Positions 40,401-46,687 of a stretch of DNA of 46,687 nucleotides are shown here, one piece after another (the stretch's first letter is position 1; every line of letters begins with the position of its first letter). The position numbers and the translations under genes were made by a program. Below the pieces are notes generated by a model that saw only the letters and a program-made list of their open reading frames with translations, was not told the origin of the DNA and searched no databases. The DNA is from Ruminococcus sp. Lineage in GTDB: Bacteria; Bacillota; Clostridia; Lachnospirales; Lachnospiraceae. The stretch spans positions 1-46,687 of the forward strand of contig JAHHTL010000015.1 in NCBI GenBank assembly GCA_020024635.1. The letters are read 5' to 3'.

Positions 40401-41018
40401 ATGAGAAATAACGAGCGTAGTACTTTAGAGAAGATTTTAACAGTTGCATATCAGGAATTTCTTCAGAAAGGATTTCAAGGAGCTTCTTTACGAAACATCG
40501 TCAGACAAGCTGGAGTGACCACTGGCGCTTTTTATGGCTATTTTAAGAGCAAAGAAGAATTGTTCGATGCTTTGGTAAAGGAGCATTATGACCATCTTCT
40601 AAACATGTACCAGTCCATTCTAGATGGTTTTCATAAACTGTCTCCCGAAGACCAACGCACAAAAACGGTGGAATACACGATAATTGAAATGTCACACATG
40701 ACAGATTACATTTATGACAATTTTGAAGCGTTTCAGCTAATTTTGTGTTCTGCGGAGGGAACCCCTTATGAAAACCTCATTCACGATCTGACACAAATGG
40801 ACTGCGATGCCACCCACGATTTTTCAGAAACCATGCATCAAACTGGAATTGCTATGAACACGATACACCCACAGCTTGAACACATGCTGACAAGTGGTAT
40901 GTTTTGTGCCTATTTTGAAATGGTTATGCATAAAATTCCAAGAGAGCAGGCGGCAGAATACAGCAAACAACTTATTCAATTTTATGAAGCTGGATGGCAG
41001 AAAATTCTAGGGTTCTAA
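40401..41018 (+). CDS. TetR-family transcriptional regulator
   Basis: A 205-residue regulator. The N-terminal HTH is at about 8-52 (ILTVAYQEFLQKGFQGASLRN, then GVTTGAFYGYFKSKEELF). The C-terminal helical ligand domain (about 60-205) is unrecognised. GAAGGGAA precedes the ATG. The operator overlies its own promoter. It is 82 bases upstream of a heterodimeric ABC transporter, which it probably regulates. Confidence 0.93.
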   Translation: MRNNERSTLEKILTVAYQEFLQKGFQGASLRNIVRQAGVTTGAFYGYFKSKEELFDALVKEHYDHLLNMYQSILDGFHKLSPEDQRTKTVEYTIIEMSHMTDYIYDNFEAFQLILCSAEGTPYENLIHDLTQMDCDATHDFSETMHQTGIAMNTIHPQLEHMLTSGMFCAYFEMVMHKIPREQAAEYSKQLIQFYEAGWQKILGF

Positions 41019-41041
41019 AGCCCTAAAATTTTTACCCTTCG

Positions 41042-41057
41042 GTTAGTTTAAACTAAC
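41042..41057. promoter_or_regulatory. Perfect GTTAG...CTAAC palindrome before the ABC pair
   Basis: GTTAGTTTAAACTAAC is a perfect 16-bp palindrome with the same half-site as the feoAB leader. It lies between a possible TTTACC -35 (41031-41036) and a weak -10, TAACTT (41054-41059). It may bind the same metalloregulator. Confidence 0.55.
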
Positions 41058-41100
41058 TTTAACTTTCATCTCATCATCAAACCAAAAAGGAGGAAAAGAA

Positions 41101-42870
41101 ATGAAGCAAAAAAAAAGTGCCTTTTCCTGGATTATGGAATTTGCAGGGCAGAAACGAAACTTCTACATTATTAGTGTGATTTGTGCCATTATCGGAGCAC
41201 TTTGCCAAATGATTCCCTTTGTGATGATTGCACAAATCATTGAGAAACTACTTCAAAACAATCAAAATTTTCATAGCTATTTAATCCATTTACTGATCCT
41301 AACAGGAGCCTGGGTCTTACGTGTTGTATTTCATGGCCTGTCTACTTCTTGCTCCCATGTTGCAACCTTTCGTGTGCTTGCCAACATCCGCAAGCAAGGA
41401 TTACGGAAGCTAGAGAGAATGCCTCTTGGAAACGTACAACAATTGGGCTCAGGAAACTTAAAAAATATTCTTGTAGAACGAATTGACAGCATAGAAACCA
41501 CTCTTGCCCACATGATTCCAGAGTTGACCGGAAATCTTTGTGCAGTGTTAGCCACCTTAGTTTATCTGTTTTATATTGATTGGCGAATGGCACTGGTTTC
41601 CTTAATTACGTTTCCTATTGGTATGCTCTGTTTCATGTGCATGATGATTGGTTATGAAAAAAATTACAATCGAGCGATACGAGCAACAAAAAATTTAAAT
41701 GACACTGCTGTAGAATATATTGGTGGTATTGAAGTGATCAAAGTATTTGGAAAAGCCAAAAGTTCCTATGAAAAATTTGTAGCCGCTACAAAAGAAGGTG
41801 CCGCCAGTTATGTAGACTGGATGCGCAAAAACAATATTTTCTTTACATTTTCCATGAATATTATGCCTGCCACATTGATCTGCGTTCTTCCAATCGGTGG
41901 ATTACTTGTTCGAAATCATTCTTTAGCAGTAACAGATTTTATTTTTGTGATCATTCTTGCTATGGGGCTGATTACCCCTATTTTAAACTGCATGACCTTT
42001 AGCGACGATATTGCAAAACTAAGTACCATTATTTCTGAAGTCACATCCATTCTGGAAGCCCAAGAAATGCCACGCCCAAAAGCAACTCCAAAAGAACTGA
42101 AAAACCATACTATTACCTTAGATCAAGTTCATTTTGGATACAATGAAACGGAAGTCCTTCACGGCATTGATCTTACCTTTAAAGAGGGAACTGTATCTGC
42201 ACTCGTTGGTCCATCCGGTAGTGGAAAATCCACCATCGCAAAATTAATCGCATCCTTTTGGGATGTAAAAGACGGAGCCATACAAATCGGTGGTATCGAT
42301 ATCCGTAATCTTTCTTCCGAACAGTACTACAAACTGGTAGCCTATGTTTCTCAAGATAATTTTTTATTTGATCATACCATTCGCGAAAACATACGCATGG
42401 GAAATTTAAATGCAACCGATGCACAGGTGGAACAAGCTGCAAAAGACTGCGGATGCTGGGATTTTATTATGAGCCTTGAACACGGTTTTGATACCATGGT
42501 TGGAACAGGTGGCGAACATTTGTCAGGTGGAGAAAAACAACGCATATGTATTGCCCGCGCCATTTTAAAAAACGCTCCAATTATTATTCTTGATGAAGCG
42601 ACTGCCTATACTGATCCGGAAAATGAAGCATTGATCCAAGCTTCTGTCGCAAAGCTTGTGCAAGGAAAAACACTCATCGTCATTGCCCACCGTCTTTCCA
42701 CAATTACAAACGCCGATCAGATTGTAGTAGTGGATCAGGGAACTATCAGCGGGAAAGGAACTCACGAATCCCTACTTCGTACCTGCCCTCTTTATAGAAA
42801 TCTATGGAATGCACATGTGTCTGTAAAAGACCGTTTATCTGGAGGTGACGTATATGTTTCAAACGTTTAA
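41101..42870 (+). CDS. ABC transporter permease-ATPase (first half of a heterodimer, YbtP/IrtA-like)
   Basis: A 589-residue half-transporter with six membrane helices (about 20-300) and a nucleotide-binding domain: Walker A GPSGSGKST (about 370-378), signature LSGGEKQR (about 475) and Walker B IIILDEAT (about 493) with the catalytic Glu kept. It resembles the exporter-fold pairs YbtPQ/IrtAB that import siderophores, but drug or peptide export cannot be excluded. AAAGGAGGAAAAGAA precedes the ATG. It overlaps the next gene by 17 bases. Confidence 0.85.
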   Translation: MKQKKSAFSWIMEFAGQKRNFYIISVICAIIGALCQMIPFVMIAQIIEKLLQNNQNFHSYLIHLLILTGAWVLRVVFHGLSTSCSHVATFRVLANIRKQGLRKLERMPLGNVQQLGSGNLKNILVERIDSIETTLAHMIPELTGNLCAVLATLVYLFYIDWRMALVSLITFPIGMLCFMCMMIGYEKNYNRAIRATKNLNDTAVEYIGGIEVIKVFGKAKSSYEKFVAATKEGAASYVDWMRKNNIFFTFSMNIMPATLICVLPIGGLLVRNHSLAVTDFIFVIILAMGLITPILNCMTFSDDIAKLSTIISEVTSILEAQEMPRPKATPKELKNHTITLDQVHFGYNETEVLHGIDLTFKEGTVSALVGPSGSGKSTIAKLIASFWDVKDGAIQIGGIDIRNLSSEQYYKLVAYVSQDNFLFDHTIRENIRMGNLNATDAQVEQAAKDCGCWDFIMSLEHGFDTMVGTGGEHLSGGEKQRICIARAILKNAPIIILDEATAYTDPENEALIQASVAKLVQGKTLIVIAHRLSTITNADQIVVVDQGTISGKGTHESLLRTCPLYRNLWNAHVSVKDRLSGGDVYVSNV

Positions 42871-44587
42871 ACAATTTTTTAAATTTTGCAACAAGGTAAA
42901 TCGGAAAAAATTTTATATTTCCATTGTTCTTGGTGTTTTTTCTTCCTTGTTTGGAGTGCTCAAAATTTCAGCCACTGCCGTAATGCTAACCGCAATCTTT
43001 CAGGAAACAATCACCAATTCTACTATTTTTACAAGCTTTGGAATCATGCTCTTATCGATTCTAGGCTCCTCTCTTATCAATTATCAGTCAACTATGCTGC
43101 AGACCGAAGCCGGATACGGAACTGCTGCAGAAAAACGTATGGAGATTGCAGAACATATGCGTTATCTCCCTATGGGATATTTTAATAAAAATAGTTTAGG
43201 TAAAATCACTTCCGTTGTCACTAATACAATGGAAAATCTTTCTGACGTTGGCACCCGAGTGGTAATGCTTGTTACAAGTGGCATCTTTTTAACCGCTGTT
43301 ATTACCATCATTACCTTTCTCTTTGATGTTAGAATCGGACTATTTATTGTGTGTGGTTTGTGTGTATATCTTTTTGTAAACACTCGTATGCAAAAAGCCG
43401 CCCAAGCTTGCTCTGAAAAAAAGGTACACGCAGATTCTGTCCTTGTTGAAAAAGTGTTGGAATACATCAAGGGAATCGCAGAAGTAAAATCCTACCACTT
43501 ATCCGGAAAATACAACCAAACATTGGAATCCGCGATTGATCAAAATGCAAAAGCAAATACAGAGTTAGAACTGCTTCTTGTTCCTTATATGACACTCCAA
43601 AATTTGATTGCAAAATTAATTGTTACTGGAATTTCCATTTTGGCACTCGCTTTTTATACGCAAAATACGATGACTCTTTTTCATTGTATCATGTTATTAA
43701 TCTGCTCTTTTCTCATGTTAGAAGGATTAGAAAAAGCAGGAAATTATTCCAGCTTGCTTCGTGTAGTTGATCTATGTGTCAAACAGGCTAATGATATTTT
43801 AGAAGTTCCTATGATGAAAATCGATGGAGAAGATATTTCTCCTTCTAATTTTGAACTGAAAGCAGACCATATTGATTTTGCATATGATCAGAAAAAAATT
43901 ATCGATGACCTTTCTATTGTAATCCCGCCAAATACAACAACAGCAATTGTAGGCCCTTCTGGAGGCGGAAAAACAACATTATGCCATCTACTTTCTCGAT
44001 TTTGGGATGTGGATCGCGGCACCGTTACATTAGGCGGACGAAATATCAAAGAATACGACATGGATGCTCTTATGAAGAACTTCAGCTTTGTATTTCAAAA
44101 CGTTTATCTCTTTAAAGATACAATCGCAAATAATATTCGTTTTGGAAAACCAGAGGCATCCATGGAAGAAGTCATTGCTGTCGCAAAAAAAGCCAGATGC
44201 CATGATTTTATTGTAGCACTCCCTGATGGTTACGACACGATCATTCAAGAAAATGGGGGTTCTCTCTCTGGTGGAGAACGGCAACGCCTGTCCATTGCAA
44301 GAGCGATCATGAAAGATGCTCCCATCATTATTTTAGATGAAGCAACCGCAAACGTTGACCCTGAAAATGAGCAAGAACTTTTAGGTGCAATCAATGAGCT
44401 GACCAAACATAAAAGCATTATTATGATTGCACATCGGTTAAAAACCGTACAAAATGCGGATCAAATTCTTGTATTAGATCATGGAAAAATTATTCAAAAA
44501 GGTTCACATCAAGAGCTTATGTCCATAGACGGACTCTATAAACGTTTTGTCAAACAACGTGAACTTGCAACAAACTGGAAACTGTAA
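42854..44587 (+). CDS. ABC transporter permease-ATPase (second half of a heterodimer, YbtQ/IrtB-like)
   Basis: A 577-residue half-transporter: six membrane helices (about 18-295), Walker A GPSGGGKTT (about 366-374), signature LSGGERQR (about 473), Walker B IIILDEATANVDPE (about 490). I place the start at ATG 42854, six bases after GGAGGTG; GTG 42845 overlaps that site. It is coupled to the first half by a 17-base overlap and closes the operon. The GTTAG...CTAAC site upstream hints at metal-dependent expression. Confidence 0.86.
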   Translation: MFQTFKQFFKFCNKVNRKKFYISIVLGVFSSLFGVLKISATAVMLTAIFQETITNSTIFTSFGIMLLSILGSSLINYQSTMLQTEAGYGTAAEKRMEIAEHMRYLPMGYFNKNSLGKITSVVTNTMENLSDVGTRVVMLVTSGIFLTAVITIITFLFDVRIGLFIVCGLCVYLFVNTRMQKAAQACSEKKVHADSVLVEKVLEYIKGIAEVKSYHLSGKYNQTLESAIDQNAKANTELELLLVPYMTLQNLIAKLIVTGISILALAFYTQNTMTLFHCIMLLICSFLMLEGLEKAGNYSSLLRVVDLCVKQANDILEVPMMKIDGEDISPSNFELKADHIDFAYDQKKIIDDLSIVIPPNTTTAIVGPSGGGKTTLCHLLSRFWDVDRGTVTLGGRNIKEYDMDALMKNFSFVFQNVYLFKDTIANNIRFGKPEASMEEVIAVAKKARCHDFIVALPDGYDTIIQENGGSLSGGERQRLSIARAIMKDAPIIILDEATANVDPENEQELLGAINELTKHKSIIMIAHRLKTVQNADQILVLDHGKIIQKGSHQELMSIDGLYKRFVKQRELATNWKL

Positions 44588-44672
44588 TCGTTTCCCTTAT
44601 TGAATCTTTCCTACAAACACAGTCGGATCAATTCATGACCTACAAAGCAAAAAAAGATGGTTTATCACAACA

Positions 44673-44708
44673 AAAGAAGTGCTAGAACGTTTGTCCTAGC
44701 ACTTCTTT
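44673..44708 (+). terminator. Terminator of the ABC operon
   Basis: AAAGAAGTGCTAG and CTAGCACTTCTTT form a perfect 13-bp stem around ten bases, 85 bases after the stop. Confidence 0.93.
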
Positions 44709-45095
44709 GTTATATTTAATTCTCTCTATACTTAATTCTTTTTATTATATCCATATCGGAGGCACATCCTAGATTATATTCCTGCTAGACCTTTACCTAT
44801 TTGCTTATTGACACTCGTCCGTTCAACTAACTGGTGCTAATCAAACCTCCTCTTCTTCAATATACAAATCAATCTATAACTCAACCCATCCGCTTTTCGC
44901 TTCTGGTATCTATTTATCCTAAAATTTCTTTCTAATAAATTGATAATCCTTTTATGTTTCTTTACACATATCAGGAAATTTCGCTATATGTGGTATCTAC
45001 TATTCAATATGCATGTAAATGTTAAACCTATCTACCATATCCAGCTTTCCAACTCTCCGATCAAATCATTTCATTCTTCTTATACTGGATAACTT

Positions 45096-45185
45096 CTATC
45101 TTCTGGTAAAGGTCTTCTCATTGCAGGAACTTCCATTTACCATACCACTAACATATTGATTTATAACTGATGTTTCACTGTCCAT
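45096..45185 (-). pseudogene. Promoter- and RBS-equipped 29-codon ORF, probably the start of a broken gene
   Basis: An ATG at 45185 follows AAGGAGGG and opens a 29-residue frame (starts MDSETSVINQYVSGMVNGSS) that stops at TAG 45096-45098. A strong sigma-A promoter lies about 100 bases upstream. Frames beyond the stop are closed. It is either a micro-ORF or the intact 5' end of a gene lost downstream. I do not recognise it. Confidence 0.4.
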
Positions 45186-45284
45186 GGGACCTTTCCCTCC
45201 TTAACAATCATTTCCAAATTCGGCGAACATCTATGTATGTCCTTCAGATATTTTATATCTTTTCTTCTCTTTTGGATTGACTTA

Positions 45285-45313
45285 ATAATATCACATTATT
45301 TTTTATTTGTCAA
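45285..45313 (-). promoter_or_regulatory. Consensus sigma-A promoter for the broken ORF
   Basis: TTGACA and TATTAT on the minus strand, 17 bases apart. Confidence 0.8.
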
Positions 45314-45362
45314 GCTATTTGCATTTTATATTTTAACTTTCTCTTTTATTTTATCTATCATA

Positions 45363-46394
45363 TTAATTATCTGACTTTTCTGATAACTTCATTGTGGATT
45401 TTTCATTCCCATTTTCATCTAAAAATCCATATTCCTGCGGAATTGTTTCTGTCATATATAAAAATGGATATCTTTCTACTGGAATATTTCGTGTCTTTCC
45501 CTGTTCTTTCACCCAGATTGTTTTTATTCTTTCGCTCCAAACCTCAAATTCTACTGCCTTATCATAAAATCTGATAAATCCATTTCTCTTTACACCCGCA
45601 ATTTTCCCTGTCTTCAGCAACTTCATATTGCCTAGATGTTCATAATAATATCTCTTCTTTTTATCTAAAGGAAGATTTCTTACTACCATATTTTTAAATT
45701 CTTGTGCATCTTTTGCAAGGTTTTTAATAAAGTTTTTTGTATCTGGATATTTCTTTTTTTCTTCTTCAAATGCCTCTTGCAACTGTGTTTTAAAACTCAT
45801 GGAATTGCTTTGAATGTGCCCTTCCTCCAGCATATATTTCAGAATGTCTTTTATCTCTTTCTTCCCGATCACAGTTCCTATATGCAATTTCAGTTCTTTT
45901 CCATTGACTCCTAATACGTTCAATTTTGTACATTCATGTTTCCTGATACCAGGTGGGGCGTATGTATGTAGCGACACCGCAAACAATAATTGCTTTGATA
46001 AATAGTATTTCCGAAACTGAAACCAGTTCTGACTTTCCTTAAAGTGACAATACCTAATATCACTACCATTTAATTCATCAATCGGAGTAAATTCTTCTCC
46101 TTGCAATAGTGCTTCGATTTCCTGACTGTTGAACAAATCTGTGAGAATCGGCATACTAATTTGCTTTGTTTTTAAATATTTCCACATCGGCTTCCAGGAA
46201 AAAATACAGATTGTTCCACAGAAGATACTAAAAATGAAAACTACCAAACGATTTACTCCCATATCAAACATTCCCGTCAAAGACTCCAACATCCAAATAA
46301 TTACCGCTAAAACGAGAAATCCATATCCGCCTAAAAGCAATATTTTTTTTATGGGAGAAAAGCGTCTCCACTCTGCTATCGTTGTTTTTTTCAT
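45363..46394 (-). CDS. Membrane protein of unknown function
   Basis: A 343-residue protein with two membrane helices near the N-terminus (about 18-37 and 46-66), then a long cytoplasmic part. That part has an aromatic-rich segment (RYCHFKESQNWFQFRKYYLS, about 113-132), a Lys/Glu-rich helix (about 205-225) and a C-terminal strand-rich domain (about 255-325). I do not recognise a family; the layout recalls bacterial PH-like or DUF membrane proteins. GAGGAG lies nine bases before ATG 46394. An in-frame ATG at 46430 would cover the ribosome site. It is monocistronic. Confidence 0.75.
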   Translation of the reverse strand: MKKTTIAEWRRFSPIKKILLLGGYGFLVLAVIIWMLESLTGMFDMGVNRLVVFIFSIFCGTICIFSWKPMWKYLKTKQISMPILTDLFNSQEIEALLQGEEFTPIDELNGSDIRYCHFKESQNWFQFRKYYLSKQLLFAVSLHTYAPPGIRKHECTKLNVLGVNGKELKLHIGTVIGKKEIKDILKYMLEEGHIQSNSMSFKTQLQEAFEEEKKKYPDTKNFIKNLAKDAQEFKNMVVRNLPLDKKKRYYYEHLGNMKLLKTGKIAGVKRNGFIRFYDKAVEFEVWSERIKTIWVKEQGKTRNIPVERYPFLYMTETIPQEYGFLDENGNEKSTMKLSEKSDN

Positions 46395-46687
46395 TACTAT
46401 ATTCTCCTCTGAAGCTTTATTCTTTATCACAGATTTATACCATTATTGTATAGGAAATCACGAAAATTTCCAAGATAAAAATATAGGACGATCTCTTTTC
46501 TCAAAAACTAAGGGAAGCAGAAAAACCATGCTCTCCTGCTGCATACTCAACGAACTTCAAAGGCGGTACATAGGAAGTGTGAAACTTATTAATTTGACAT
46601 TTATATAAACTTGTGATAAAGTTTAGAAGTTCAAAAGACCGACAGTTCATTTGTACCATCCTGTCGTAAAACAAAACCAGGACTTAA
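46395..46687. other. Right-end non-coding sequence with promoters
   Basis: A minus-strand promoter for the membrane protein, TTGGAA-N17-TACAAT, lies at 46445-46473. A plus-strand TTGACA near 46594 with TAAAGT 17 bases later may serve a gene beyond the window. No coding region is supported here. Confidence 0.5.

Larger units (their letters stand above)
44588..45284. other. Long non-coding stretch with decayed coding sequence
   Basis: Apart from the terminator and the short ORF listed, all six frames are closed by frequent stops. Minus-strand fragments read like broken protein (for example SVNKQIGKGLAGI-like text near 44790-44830 in shifting frames) and a GAGGAGG is present near 44850. This suggests a gene destroyed by several mutations. 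Confidence 0.45.

Noticed and set aside
46594..46622. Plus-strand promoter TTGACA-N17-TAAAGT at the right edge
   Set aside because: The -10 is poor and no gene is visible before the window ends, so it is mentioned only in the gap entry.
1..46687. CRISPR arrays, tRNA/rRNA genes, insertion sequences
   Set aside because: I found no regularly spaced direct repeats, no cloverleaf-forming or rRNA sequence and no intact transposase. Only decayed fragments near 1.9, 7.6-8.3 and 44.8-45.2 kb are candidates for mobile remains.

Overview
The window is AT-rich, with the codon use, strong Shine-Dalgarno sites and sigma-A promoters (TTGACA-N17-TATAAT type) of a low-GC Gram-positive. Sporulation genes (spoIID, a spoIIQ-like gene, cwlD, probable Spo0A boxes), anaerobe oxidative-stress genes (perR, two rubrerythrins), Tad pilus ATPases and an ileS T-box leader point to an anaerobic spore-forming member of the Clostridia. 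I would guess Lachnospiraceae. This placement is inference from gene content, not a database result.

Layout. 1-1775 (minus): truncated Tad/Flp pilus ATPase CpaF and a CpaE-like protein. 2065-7519 (minus): GH18/SH3 membrane-anchored hydrolase, cwlD, a threonylcarbamoyl-AMP synthase fused to a phosphatase-like domain without catalytic residues, upp and dCMP deaminase. 7575-9144: an unrecognised small gene with an in-frame amber codon, then mecA. 9217-10894: a 69-codon gene for a DUF1858 redox-disulfide protein whose second motif cysteine is an in-frame TGA followed by a SECIS-like hairpin (a probable selenoprotein). Upstream of it lie a DnaA-box cluster and several Spo0A boxes, followed by an SH3/NlpC-P60 hydrolase. 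11043-13096: perR, a 'reverse' and a 'classical' rubrerythrin, and a GIY-YIG protein. 13211-20985 (minus): spoIIQ-like, spoIID, glgP and ileS with its T-box leader. 21004-24964 (minus): D-Ala-D-Ala carboxypeptidase, DegV protein and a PurF-like protein lacking the glutaminase cysteine. 25130-29471 (plus): carB without an adjacent carA, and a pyridoxal/pyridoxamine kinase.

29489-35964 (plus): feoA-feoB behind a dense set of GTTAG/CTAAC half-sites, then a CydDC-like ABC pair and a YbaN-family membrane protein. 36006-37168 (minus): ferredoxin, NapH/NosR-like membrane protein and an ArsR regulator with the two cysteines typical of persulfide sensors. 37172-38578 (minus): an SdpR/SdpI-like pair with its own operator. 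38620-39719: lrgAB. 39762-40241 (minus): lipoprotein. 40327-44587: TetR regulator and a heterodimeric ABC transporter behind a GTTAG...CTAAC palindrome like that of feoAB. 44588-46687: a 775-base non-coding stretch with a promoter-driven broken ORF, then an unrecognised membrane protein.

Themes that connect the genes are redox and iron homeostasis (perR, rubrerythrins, DUF1858 protein, feoAB, ferredoxin/ArsR operon) and sporulation or cell-wall remodelling (cwlD, GH18, NlpC/P60, spoIID/spoIIQ, carboxypeptidase). The strongest single observation is the probable selenoprotein gene at 9217-9426, which a standard gene caller would miss or split.
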